From an uncultured Bacteroidales bacterium (GTDB lineage: Bacteria > Bacteroidota > Bacteroidia > Bacteroidales > UBA932), in NCBI GenBank assembly GCA_934725575.1, contig CAKVCK010000005.1:62001-126000 (forward strand): 64,000 nt of DNA, read 5' to 3'. The translations under genes were made by a program, and so were the position numbers. Shown here piece after piece: positions 9,226 to 17,511 of the stretch. The notes beneath the pieces were generated by a model. It did not search any database and had not been told where the DNA came from. It saw only the letters and a program-made list of their open reading frames with translations. The stretch's first letter is position 1. Each line of letters opens with the position of its first letter.

Positions 9226-11679
9226 ATGAGAAAGATACCTGCTATAATATCAATATTTCTGGCGGCCGCCACGCTTTTTTCCTGTTCGTATGATTCCTCT
9301 GAGATAGAGAACGGAATCACCGATCTGGAGAACCGTGTCGCCGCTCTCGAACAGAAAGCGGACTATCTGGAGTCGCAGTTGAAGGCGGTTTCGGAATTCG
9401 TGTCCGGCAACTTCATCTCCCGTGTGGGAACTGACGAGAAAGGAAACTTCGTCATAACCTACCAGGACAGGAACGGGGAGAAAAAGACGGTCACCCTGGC
9501 CAAGGCATCCGACCTTGACAAGTCGCCGATGATCGGCACCGCTGAATATGAAGGAGTCCTTTACTGGAGGCAGACCAAGGACAACGGAGCCACCTGGGAG
9601 TGGATCACCGACAAAGACGGCGACAAGATGCCAGTCTCCGGTCCCGCTCCGGTCGTAGGAATAGACAAGGACGGTTACTGGACAGTCAACGGAGAGAGCA
9701 CCGGCGTTCTCGCAAAGGATATGACCGGCAACATATTCAAGAACATCGCGGCTGACAGCGAGAGCGGCCTTGTGGTGTTCAGCCTGACTGACGGCAGCAG
9801 CTTCTCGGTAAGGTACAACGAGTCGCTGGCCATAGCGTTCACGACTCCGTCATTCCTTGCTGTGGAAAGCTACAGCGCGCCTGTGGAAGTAGGCTACAAG
9901 GTCAGCGGCACTATGGCCAAGGACGCGGTTGTGGACTACCTGACGGCTTATAATGTGAAGGTGAAGGTCAACGAGAGCCTCAAGACAATCTCCGTGACGA
10001 TGGAGGAAGGCGCCGAGGAAGGCAATGTCGTGATTATGGCCACCGCAGGGGACGACATCGTTTACAAGCCTCTGTTCTTCTCCTACGGCAAGACTGTCAT
10101 CGATTTCGAGAACTACATCAAAGACAACGAGCTCATCACCCCGCTGGGAGAGCCTGTGATCAACCTTGGAGGGGATATGACCCCTTTCACTGTCAGGATC
10201 TCGCACAACATAGACGTGGAAGCATCCGTGGCCCAGGAAAACGCATCCTGGCTCAAGGCTGTGAACACCAAGGCCTTGCAGACATCCGAGTTCAATTTCG
10301 TGGCTGAATATTTCGAAAGCAAGACCAACACCCCTCGTGAAGGCCGCATCATCCTGAAGAACAGCCTCTACGAGGTTTCCACATCCATCATAGTTAAGCA
10401 GAGCCCTATCGTGAAAGGTGGCGGAGGAGGCGGAGATGATCCGTCCGAGGACAAGGGAATCTCCGATGTGGGCACATTTATGGAGTTTGTGCGCAGCGTC
10501 AATGCCGGGGCCTCGACGACACGTTGGGAGAACGCCGACGGTGAAGTCTGCCTGCTCGCCGACATCGACCTTACGGGAATAGACTGGACACCTATCGGAA
10601 ACGCTGCCGGAGAGGGTTCCGGAATACCTGCGTACTCGTTCGCGAACGCGTTCAAGGGCAAGTTCAACGGTAAGGGCCACAGCATCACCGGAATCAACTG
10701 GACCTGCGATATGAGCAAGAACAACGTTTACGGACTCTTCGGAGCGGCTGACGGAGCGACCATCAGCAACCTCGTTGTCGGAGCGGCCGGAGACGCCATC
10801 ACATTGACCGGAAGCCCGGATGTGACCCCGTCCGTGGCCGGAATCGTGGGTTACGCCGAGAATGTGACGATCAGCAATGTGACCAACAATGTCAGCATCA
10901 TCCTTGAGGGAGAATGCCCTCAGGCTATGCCTACCAGTCTCGCCGGAATCATCGGAAGCGGCTCGGATGTCACAGTCGGCGGAAAGACCAAGGAGGAGGC
11001 CGTGAAGAACAACGGAGACATCCTCGTGAAGTCCAAGGTCGCCAACGCCCAGGCCGGAGGAACCGGCCTGCAGGTGGCCGGAATAATGTCCTACGTGAAG
11101 AACGGCAAGGAAAGCCAGTTCATAAACTGCACGAACAACGGTCATCTGACAGGCCCTAACGGACGAAGCGGAGGAATCCTCGCTTCCATCCAGGGAACCG
11201 AAAAGGCCGGCAACAAGGTCACCATCAGCAAGTGCGTGAACGCCGGTCTCATCGAGGACAATTACCTTGATTATGACGGCTACACCAACGCCAAGAGAAT
11301 AGGCGGAATCATCGGTGGCTCAGAGGCCGCTGACGTCACTGTGGAGTCCTGCGTCAACAGCGGGAACATATTCTCGCACACAGGATGCCGAGCAGGCGGA
11401 TTCGTAGGCCACTTCAAGGGCGGAATCATCACCGGATGCTCCAACACCGGAATCATCCTCAGCCACATCACTCCGCAGGCGGAGGATCACAGCGGCGGAG
11501 ACGGCCCGGGTTGGGCGGCAGGCTACTGCAACATCAAGATCTCCGGCTGCACCCGTGGCGGAAAGGTCGGCGAGTGGGCTGACTTCAAGAGCAATCCGGA
11601 AGGCGCTCCGGACGCGACGATCTACAATGCCTACGGCTACCAGAACTCCAAGTATTTCAACGCTTCTGACAACCAATAA
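9226..11679 (+). CDS. Lipoprotein with DUF4988-like module, BACON-like domain and GLUG-type repeats
   Basis: An 817-residue predicted surface lipoprotein: lipobox LFSC (Cys 20), coiled coil (IENGITDLENRVAALEQKAD), then the N-terminal module shared with its neighbours (MIGTAEYEGVLYWRQ, GIDKDGYWTVNGE). A BACON-like sandwich lies at about 300-395 (VSTSIIVKQSP at its end), followed by a glycine linker of six Gly near residue 398. The rest is a beta-helix-like repeat region of GLUG type, seen in DIDLTGIDWTPIGN, FKGKFNGKGHSITGINW, NNVYGLFGAADGATISNL and repeated GGI/AGI turns with Cys-Val-Asn strands. Such repeats are usual in surface adhesins and glycan-binding proteins. No catalytic motif was seen, so a binding role is inferred. 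It starts 6 bases after the previous stop. Confidence 0.8.
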   Translation: MRKIPAIISIFLAAATLFSCSYDSSEIENGITDLENRVAALEQKADYLESQLKAVSEFVSGNFISRVGTDEKGNFVITYQDRNGEKKTVTLAKASDLDKSPMIGTAEYEGVLYWRQTKDNGATWEWITDKDGDKMPVSGPAPVVGIDKDGYWTVNGESTGVLAKDMTGNIFKNIAADSESGLVVFSLTDGSSFSVRYNESLAIAFTTPSFLAVESYSAPVEVGYKVSGTMAKDAVVDYLTAYNVKVKVNESLKTISVTMEEGAEEGNVVIMATAGDDIVYKPLFFSYGKTVIDFENYIKDNELITPLGEPVINLGGDMTPFTVRISHNIDVEASVAQENASWLKAVNTKALQTSEFNFVAEYFESKTNTPREGRIILKNSLYEVSTSIIVKQSPIVKGGGGGGDDPSEDKGISDVGTFMEFVRSVNAGASTTRWENADGEVCLLADIDLTGIDWTPIGNAAGEGSGIPAYSFANAFKGKFNGKGHSITGINWTCDMSKNNVYGLFGAADGATISNLVVGAAGDAITLTGSPDVTPSVAGIVGYAENVTISNVTNNVSIILEGECPQAMPTSLAGIIGSGSDVTVGGKTKEEAVKNNGDILVKSKVANAQAGGTGLQVAGIMSYVKNGKESQFINCTNNGHLTGPNGRSGGILASIQGTEKAGNKVTISKCVNAGLIEDNYLDYDGYTNAKRIGGIIGGSEAADVTVESCVNSGNIFSHTGCRAGGFVGHFKGGIITGCSNTGIILSHITPQAEDHSGGDGPGWAAGYCNIKISGCTRGGKVGEWADFKSNPEGAPDATIYNAYGYQNSKYFNASDNQ

Positions 11680-11680
11680 A

Positions 11681-14600
11681 ATGAAGACAATGAAAAGATT
11701 AACGAATATATTGCTGTCGGTTCTGATGATGGTTTCCGCCTTCACCGGGTGCGGTTTCGACGAGGATCCGCTCCAGAACAGGCTCAATGACATCAAGAAC
11801 AGGATCGCGGCTCTTCAGTCCAGGATCGATGAGGCCAACAAACAGGTCGAGACCCTCGGGCTGCTGACCTCAGGCAATGTCGTCACTTCCATCGACAAGA
11901 ACAGCGACGGAAGCTATGTGCTGACCTATCTGGACAGCAAGAACGAGGAAAAGACCGTTGTTGTGGCGGCTATGGACCAACTGCTCAACGTTCCTGTGGT
12001 CGGAGTGCGCAAGGACGAGAACGGTCTCTATTACTGGACCGTCACCGCCGGTGGCGAGACAAAGGACATCACGGTTGACGGGCAAAGCGTCCCGGCCGCC
12101 GGCAGGACTCCGGTCATCTCCACCGATGAGCAAGGCTACTGGACCGTGGACGGAGAACGCATTCTGGATTCGGCCGGCAACCCGATAGAGGCCACTGACG
12201 GAAGCGCGTCCATCCTCAAGTCTGTCACAAAGGATGCCGAGGGAAATCTCTCAATCACTCTCGGAGACGGTTCACAGATCACCATACCAGTGCAGAACTC
12301 TCTGAACCTCAGTCTTTCCACATCCTTGAATCTTACCATCGCCAATCTCGGACAGGAAATGAAGATCGGCTACGATGTCACCGGAAGCAAGGCTGACGGA
12401 GCCATCGTGGCGATCGCCGAGGCCAAGTCCGTGAAGGCCAAGCTTGACAAGACCGCCAAGGAGGTCAGCGTCTCTTTCGACAGCGACTTCTCTTCCGGCC
12501 ATCTCATTATGATGGCCACGGATCTGGACAAGGTAACGGTGCTCAGGCCGGTGTTCTTCAACAAGGCCAAGGAGACCAAGATCCTCATCAGCACGGCTGA
12601 CGAGCTTGTGGCATTCGCCCAGAATGTCAACGCCCAGGACGGAACAGAGAATATGGATGTCTATCTTGAGAAGGACATCGACCTCTCCTCAATCAAGGAC
12701 TGGACACCTATCGGCAACGGAACATTCTCCGGAACAGCCGTCAGCGGAGCGGCCTTCAAAGGCACTTTCCACGGCCAGAACCACACGATCAAGGGTATGA
12801 ATATCACCGTGCCGGCAGACGCCGCGAAAGGTGCCTCCTACGGCCTTTTCGGAGTGCTTGACGGAGCGACTGTCAAGGATCTTAACATAGGCGAAGGATC
12901 ATCAATCACTTCATCCGCCAAGCTTCTGACTTGCGGTGGTGCCATAGCCGGATCAGTAGTGAACTCAACTGTCGATCATTGCACCTCATCGGCTTCGTTC
13001 GACATTTCCGGAGGAACGGACAACATCAGCCAGAGGTTCGGAGGAATCGCGGGTTCTGTATATTCAGCCGGAGAGGTTATCGCACAGGTCACCAACAGTT
13101 CCAACTTCGGAATATTCAAATCTGTCAACACCACCAACAGCAAGAACGGCGGCACGGCCTTCTCCATCGGTGGAGTGGTAGGTTACGCCGAGTCTGCGTC
13201 ATCAGCCCTTCGCGTGATGATCAAGGGTTGCGACAACTACGGTGCGATGAACGTGCAGGCTTCCCGTAACGCCGGAGTCGTGGCAACGCTAAACAAGAAT
13301 GCCACGGTCGAAAGCTGCAAGAACTTCGCTGACATCACCAACACAGACACCAAGGCCTCCAACACACGTGTGGCCGGTATCGTCTCGGCATTGAATGCCC
13401 AGACCTCGGCAATCAACTGCGTCAACAAGGGCAAGATCACATTCGCTGTCGCAGGAAACACCACGAAAGGCTACGCCGCCGGAATCGTCGGTCAGACCAA
13501 CGACAACTCCAACGTGGTTGAAGGCTGCGAGAACTATGGTGAGATCCGCTCTGACATATTCAATGCGACTGACGCGACGAAGAGGTTCATCGCCTCCATC
13601 ATCGCCAACACTAACAACAAGACCATCACCGTCAGGAACAACAAGGTCGGTGGCAAGGTGGGACCATATTCAGATGAAAGCAAGGTGGTTGCAATCACCG
13701 CCGAGAACTTCGCCGACTGGATATTCTTTACTCCTAAGACCCAGCCGTCGATTGTCTCAGGCAACGAGTTCGCGGGTGAGGTTCTGACAAAGGGCATAGC
13801 GTCCGCTGATGATTTCGTGGAGTTCGCCGCCGCTGTCAACGCCGGCGCGTCCCTTGAGAAATGGCAGGACGCGGCGGGAGGAATCAACCTGCTGAATGAT
13901 ATTGATATGTCTTCCGTAAAGGATTGGACTCCGATCGGTAACGCCACTTTCGCCGTTGTCAGCAACAAGCTGACCGTGACTGGTCCTATGTTCACAGGCA
14001 GGTTCAACGGTCAAGGCTACAAAATCCGTAACTTCAAGGCTGTCAGCAAGGTGGCCGAGACCGGAGGCACATTCGGACTGTTCGGAGTGATCGGTCCGGG
14101 AGCCGTTGTTGAGAACTTCATCTTCGAGTCCAGCTGCTCGCTCACCGTACAGTCTCCGGCCAAGAGCACTTCCCACGGCCTGATCGCGGGACTTCTCTAC
14201 GACGGAACCGTGCGGGATGTTCACAGCTACGCTCCGATGACGTTCCAGAGCAAGACCGGCGTCAAGAACGCCGCCCAGTTTATGGCTCTGATCGGCTACG
14301 TGTTCACCCAGAACGCCGAGGTCACCATCGACAGCGTTGACAACTTCGGAGAGATCATCGCCGAGAACGCTGACGGAAACGACCAGGGAGGCGCGAACGC
14401 CTTCCATATCGCCGGAATCGTGGGCTTCTCCACCGCCACGGTGGACACCCAGCATTTCGTCACCATCTCCGACTGCTCCAACGAGGGGAATATGACCTCC
14501 GCCACCTGCCGCACCTCCGGCATCTGCGCGGCCGCCAACCGCAGGACCAAGATGGTGAACTGCATCAACAAGGGCAACCAGCTGAACAGCTGTCCTGGTC

Positions 14601-15856
14601 CTGACAAGGGACGAATCGCCAACATCGCCTGCAACGTGGCCAACGTGTCCTCGATGACCGGGTGCGTCAACTACGGCGACATCATCTCCACCACCAGCGC
14701 CAGAACTGCCGGCATCGCCAACCTCTCCAACAACTGCGAGTTCACCAACTGCGCCAACTACGGTAACGTACAGTCAGACAACAAGTACCGTGGTCTGTTC
14801 TGGGCCTACAACAACGGCCTGGCATCGTGGAGCAGCTGCGTCGCCGGAGGCACCGTCGGAACCTACAACGACGGCAAGGGCGTGGCCGATGAATATACCG
14901 ACGCGGCCAAGGTGAACTACCTCGGTGTCCAGGGAGCCAGCAAGACAACCCTGAACGACATCACATACCTCATCGGAGTCAAGGATCCTGAGCCGCCTGT
15001 AGAGTCGAATGCCAAGCTGAAGATCCTCTTCATCGGCAACAGTTTCACCAAGGACGCGGTCGAGCATATTCCAGGTCTCCTCGCGGCGGCCGGAATCAAG
15101 GACATCAAACTCTACCACATGTACTATGGCGGACGGCGTGTCTATGAATATAACGACGGCTACACATCCTCTGTTGACTATCATTGCTACAGATGCGAGA
15201 ACGGGGCGACATCCTGGACTGATGTCACCGGCCACAGCCTGCACGAGATCGTCTCCAGCGACAAATGGGACATCGTGACCATTCAGGAGCACACCGGACG
15301 CGCGGTGGCGTGGGACTGGACCGCAAGCCAGAAATCGGCGTTCCAGGGCCTTGTGGACAAGATAAAGGCGGACTGCCCGGACAAGACTCCGGACTTCTAT
15401 TTCATAATGTCACAGGCCTACCACGATATGAACAAGATCGCCACGGCCGACCGGGGACAGATCAACTTCACGACCACGGAGGAGATGTACAATGTCATCG
15501 TCGGGATGACCAAGAAGTTAATGGCCGACATCCCGTTCAAGGATGTGATCGCCACAGGCACCTGCCTCCAGAACCTCAGGACATCGGATCTGAACAACGG
15601 GATGTGCCTCACCCGTGACGGCTACCATATGGACTACGGGATCAGCCGTTACGCTGCCGCCTGTATGGTCTTCGAGAAACTCATCTCCCCGTCCTTCGAC
15701 AACGTGAAGCTTGACAAGAACACCTACAGGTACGGCAATTCCAGCACGACATCCGGCAGTTACTCGACCCCTGTCACCGATGCCAACGCCCCTGTGGCCC
15801 TTCAGGCCGCCCGTTACGCCCTGCAGACACCTTATCAGGTCACGTCAATGAAATAA
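11681..15856 (+). CDS. Lipoprotein with DUF4988-like module, two GLUG repeat blocks and a C-terminal SGNH (DUF4886) esterase domain
   Basis: A 1391-residue protein. The ATG at 11681 is chosen because it opens a lipoprotein signal (lipobox AFTGC, Cys 24) and follows the previous stop by one base; the frame is open further upstream but would overlap that gene. After the shared N-terminal module (about 30-175) come two homologous repeat blocks, at about 300-690 and 705-1095, each opening with ADELVAFAQNVNAQ or ADDFVEFAAAVNAG and then DWTPIGN. The C-terminal domain (about 1108-1345) is a DUF4886-type SGNH hydrolase: ILFIGNSFTKDA gives the nucleophile Ser block, IVTIQEHTG is an internal block, and DGYHMDYGISRY carries the catalytic Asp and His. 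It probably removes acyl groups from a glycan held by the repeats. A terminator follows 43 bases later. Confidence 0.85.
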   Translation: MKTMKRLTNILLSVLMMVSAFTGCGFDEDPLQNRLNDIKNRIAALQSRIDEANKQVETLGLLTSGNVVTSIDKNSDGSYVLTYLDSKNEEKTVVVAAMDQLLNVPVVGVRKDENGLYYWTVTAGGETKDITVDGQSVPAAGRTPVISTDEQGYWTVDGERILDSAGNPIEATDGSASILKSVTKDAEGNLSITLGDGSQITIPVQNSLNLSLSTSLNLTIANLGQEMKIGYDVTGSKADGAIVAIAEAKSVKAKLDKTAKEVSVSFDSDFSSGHLIMMATDLDKVTVLRPVFFNKAKETKILISTADELVAFAQNVNAQDGTENMDVYLEKDIDLSSIKDWTPIGNGTFSGTAVSGAAFKGTFHGQNHTIKGMNITVPADAAKGASYGLFGVLDGATVKDLNIGEGSSITSSAKLLTCGGAIAGSVVNSTVDHCTSSASFDISGGTDNISQRFGGIAGSVYSAGEVIAQVTNSSNFGIFKSVNTTNSKNGGTAFSIGGVVGYAESASSALRVMIKGCDNYGAMNVQASRNAGVVATLNKNATVESCKNFADITNTDTKASNTRVAGIVSALNAQTSAINCVNKGKITFAVAGNTTKGYAAGIVGQTNDNSNVVEGCENYGEIRSDIFNATDATKRFIASIIANTNNKTITVRNNKVGGKVGPYSDESKVVAITAENFADWIFFTPKTQPSIVSGNEFAGEVLTKGIASADDFVEFAAAVNAGASLEKWQDAAGGINLLNDIDMSSVKDWTPIGNATFAVVSNKLTVTGPMFTGRFNGQGYKIRNFKAVSKVAETGGTFGLFGVIGPGAVVENFIFESSCSLTVQSPAKSTSHGLIAGLLYDGTVRDVHSYAPMTFQSKTGVKNAAQFMALIGYVFTQNAEVTIDSVDNFGEIIAENADGNDQGGANAFHIAGIVGFSTATVDTQHFVTISDCSNEGNMTSATCRTSGICAAANRRTKMVNCINKGNQLNSCPGPDKGRIANIACNVANVSSMTGCVNYGDIISTTSARTAGIANLSNNCEFTNCANYGNVQSDNKYRGLFWAYNNGLASWSSCVAGGTVGTYNDGKGVADEYTDAAKVNYLGVQGASKTTLNDITYLIGVKDPEPPVESNAKLKILFIGNSFTKDAVEHIPGLLAAAGIKDIKLYHMYYGGRRVYEYNDGYTSSVDYHCYRCENGATSWTDVTGHSLHEIVSSDKWDIVTIQEHTGRAVAWDWTASQKSAFQGLVDKIKADCPDKTPDFYFIMSQAYHDMNKIATADRGQINFTTTEEMYNVIVGMTKKLMADIPFKDVIATGTCLQNLRTSDLNNGMCLTRDGYHMDYGISRYAAACMVFEKLISPSFDNVKLDKNTYRYGNSSTTSGSYSTPVTDANAPVALQAARYALQTPYQVTSMK

Positions 15857-15861
15857 TGACC

Positions 15862-15967
15862 GTGGCGGATAACTGTCTATCCATCAAGCATTAAAGCGAT
15901 CACCTTCAGATTATTTTCCCTGAAGGTGATTGTTTTATTATCTGTTTATCAACAAGTTATCCGCCAC
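15862..15967. repeat. 13-bp perfect inverted repeat enclosing a terminator
   Basis: GTGGCGGATAACT at 15862-15874 is repeated in inverted form as AGTTATCCGCCAC at 15955-15967. The arms enclose the terminator hairpin at 15899-15930, so the transcript could form a two-tier structure about 106 bases long. The gap to the next gene contains no other coding signal. Confidence 0.7.
15899..15940 (+). terminator. Rho-independent terminator of the first glycan locus
   Basis: ATCACCTTCAG (15899-15909) pairs with CTGAAGGTGAT (15920-15930) around a 10-base loop and is followed by TGTTTTATTA. It sits 43 bases after the last lipoprotein gene, so the secreted phosphatase-fold gene at 16054 probably has its own promoter. 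Confidence 0.8.
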
Positions 15968-16053
15968 ATCAAAAAAGGATGGAACCTAAGCGGGTATATT
16001 CATTAGCATTTTATTAATTTTGCATATCAGAGAATATTAAAACAAGAATATTT

Positions 16054-17007
16054 ATGCGTAAGAAATTATTTGTCGCGGTCATCGCGGTTATCGTCTCGGC
16101 GCTGGCTTTCCCGGCGGCGGGGCGCGATCTGAAGATCCTTTACTGGAACATCCAGAACGGAATGTGGTCCGACCAGGGAAACAATTATGACAATTTCGTG
16201 GATTTCGTCAAGTCCGAGGATCCGGACATCTGTGTCTGGTGCGAGGCCGAGTCCCGTTACTTCACGGATTCCGGTGACAGGATCGAGAACTGTGAGGATG
16301 CCTATCTCCCTTGGAACTGGGATATTCTTGCGAAACGCTACGGACACAACTATGTGCTTGTCAGCGGCAAGAGAGACACTTTCCCGCAGGTGATCACCTC
16401 AAAATACCCTATCCGTATAGTCAAGAGGGTCAACGGCAACGGTGATGATGTCATTGTTGTCCATGGAGCCGGAGTAGCTCAGGTGGAGGTCGGCAACAAG
16501 ACCCTCAACATCGTCACCATCCACTCATGGCCGTACAAGTACACATATATGGCTGATGACAAGAAGGCAAGTACCGAACGCAAGGAAGGAGCCATGTTCA
16601 GAGCCAAGGAAATGGAATATATCTGCCAGCAGACCATCGAGAGCGTTCCCGAGGCGGCTTCGCAGTACTGGATGATGCTCGGGGATTTCAACGCCAGATC
16701 ACGTGTGGACAACCACGTTTACAAGATGGCCGAGGATGACAAAGATTTCCTCGTGCACGACTACATCAGGAACAACACTCCGTACATCGACATCATTGAG
16801 AAGTTGTACCCTGATGATTTTCAGCCAACTACACTTTCCGGGAAAAGAATTGACCTCGTTTACATGACCGAGCCTCTTTTCAAGAAGGTCCGTTCCGCGG
16901 AGATCATCCGTAGCGGTTTCGCAAAGTCTGTCCGTGATCCGCGCAAGATCAAGGGCTTCTGCAAACCTTCCGACCACTACCCGATCCGTGTGGAGCTGAA
17001 ATTTTAG
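16054..17007 (+). CDS. Secreted endonuclease/exonuclease/phosphatase-fold hydrolase
   Basis: A 317-residue exported enzyme: signal peptide ending about residue 23 (ALAFPAAG), then a single catalytic domain of the metal-dependent DNase I/phosphatase superfamily. Visible motifs are ILYWNIQNG (about 29-37), WCEAES carrying the metal Glu, TIHSWP, MLGDFNARS near 207-215, RIDLVYMTEP near 265 and the C-terminal SDHYPIRVEL with the catalytic Asp-His pair. The family cleaves phosphoester bonds in nucleic acids, phosphoinositides or sphingomyelin; the substrate cannot be decided here. Its position just beyond a locus that encodes a phosphodiester glycosidase makes a phosphate-releasing role in the same pathway attractive, but the terminator in between shows it is a separate transcription unit. 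Confidence 0.85.
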   Translation: MRKKLFVAVIAVIVSALAFPAAGRDLKILYWNIQNGMWSDQGNNYDNFVDFVKSEDPDICVWCEAESRYFTDSGDRIENCEDAYLPWNWDILAKRYGHNYVLVSGKRDTFPQVITSKYPIRIVKRVNGNGDDVIVVHGAGVAQVEVGNKTLNIVTIHSWPYKYTYMADDKKASTERKEGAMFRAKEMEYICQQTIESVPEAASQYWMMLGDFNARSRVDNHVYKMAEDDKDFLVHDYIRNNTPYIDIIEKLYPDDFQPTTLSGKRIDLVYMTEPLFKKVRSAEIIRSGFAKSVRDPRKIKGFCKPSDHYPIRVELKF

Positions 17008-17135
17008 ATCTACGGGCATTTGGTCCATAGACGGCATTGCCTTGCAGTGGTTACTCTGCACGATTGTAGTTACCTCACTGCCTGTCTTTCTGGGTCATAA
17101 GTAAGAGGCAAGTTATTTTTACGGTTACTAAACCT

Positions 17136-17199
17136 GCAAAGAGAACCTCTAACCTGAATTTTTCACGTTACAAAAATTCAGAACAGAGGTTCTCTTTGC
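17136..17199. terminator. Two-tier hairpin with conserved CACGTTAC loop (copy A1)
   Basis: The outer stem is GCAAAGAGAACCTCT (17136-17150) paired perfectly with 17185-17199 (15 bp). A symmetric AAC/AAC internal loop follows, then the inner stem CTGAATTTTT (17154-17163) with AAAAATTCAG (17172-17181), closed by the 8-base loop CACGTTAC (17164-17171). The same loop and inner-stem style recur at 30159-30224 and 30278-30341 with unrelated outer stems. It probably ends transcription of the upstream gene, but it lacks a clear T-run. Confidence 0.75.
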
Positions 17200-17388
17200 T
17201 TATAAGATCTTACCGGTTAGACAATTTAATTGGACACTTAATATGCCTGGTTGTTTTAACACCACCTTTACAAGCCCAATCAACAATTTGCCCAATCTAT
17301 AACAAAGCCACATCGACACTGAGTCAATTTGCGAACAACTGCAAAAATCCCAAAATTATCGTGGAGGACAACTTGTTATGACTCAATG

Positions 17389-17441
17389 AATATGATAGAA
17401 GTCCTCTCACCGGAATCAGGTGGAAGGACTTCTATCATATT
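17389..17441. terminator. 17-bp perfect hairpin downstream of glyS
   Basis: AATATGATAGAAGTCCT (17389-17405) pairs with 17425-17441, with an inner CACC/GGTG stem around the loop. It lies between convergent genes and is the likely terminator of glyS on the minus strand. There is no strong T-run on either side, so termination efficiency cannot be judged. Confidence 0.6.
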
Positions 17442-17511
17442 ATTAACAATCAATGCGTTAAGCTCCACGCGCCCTCAAACTGCGCTGGGGAGCGCTGGCT
17501 GGCATATTCAA

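Larger units (their letters stand above)
17008..17511. other. 504-base convergent intergenic region with three hairpins
   Basis: No supported gene lies here. The region sits between the 3' ends of two convergent genes. It holds a conserved-loop hairpin (17136-17199), a 17-bp perfect hairpin (17389-17441), and a GC-rich stretch at about 17470-17505 where GCTCC pairs with GGAGC around CGCGCCCT. A 61-codon open frame from a TTG at 17196 encodes an apparent signal peptide (CLVVLTPPLQAQ) but no recognisable protein; it may be a gene remnant or chance. Confidence 0.6.

Noticed and set aside
9850..11145. A 431-codon minus-strand open frame
   Set aside because: It is antisense to the GLUG repeat protein; repetitive Asp/Val/His-rich composition comes from the repeats on the other strand.
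17136..17199. Conserved-loop hairpins interpreted as a miniature transposon
   Set aside because: The termini of the three copies are unrelated and no target-site duplication was seen; only the centre is conserved, the opposite of a transposon-type repeat.
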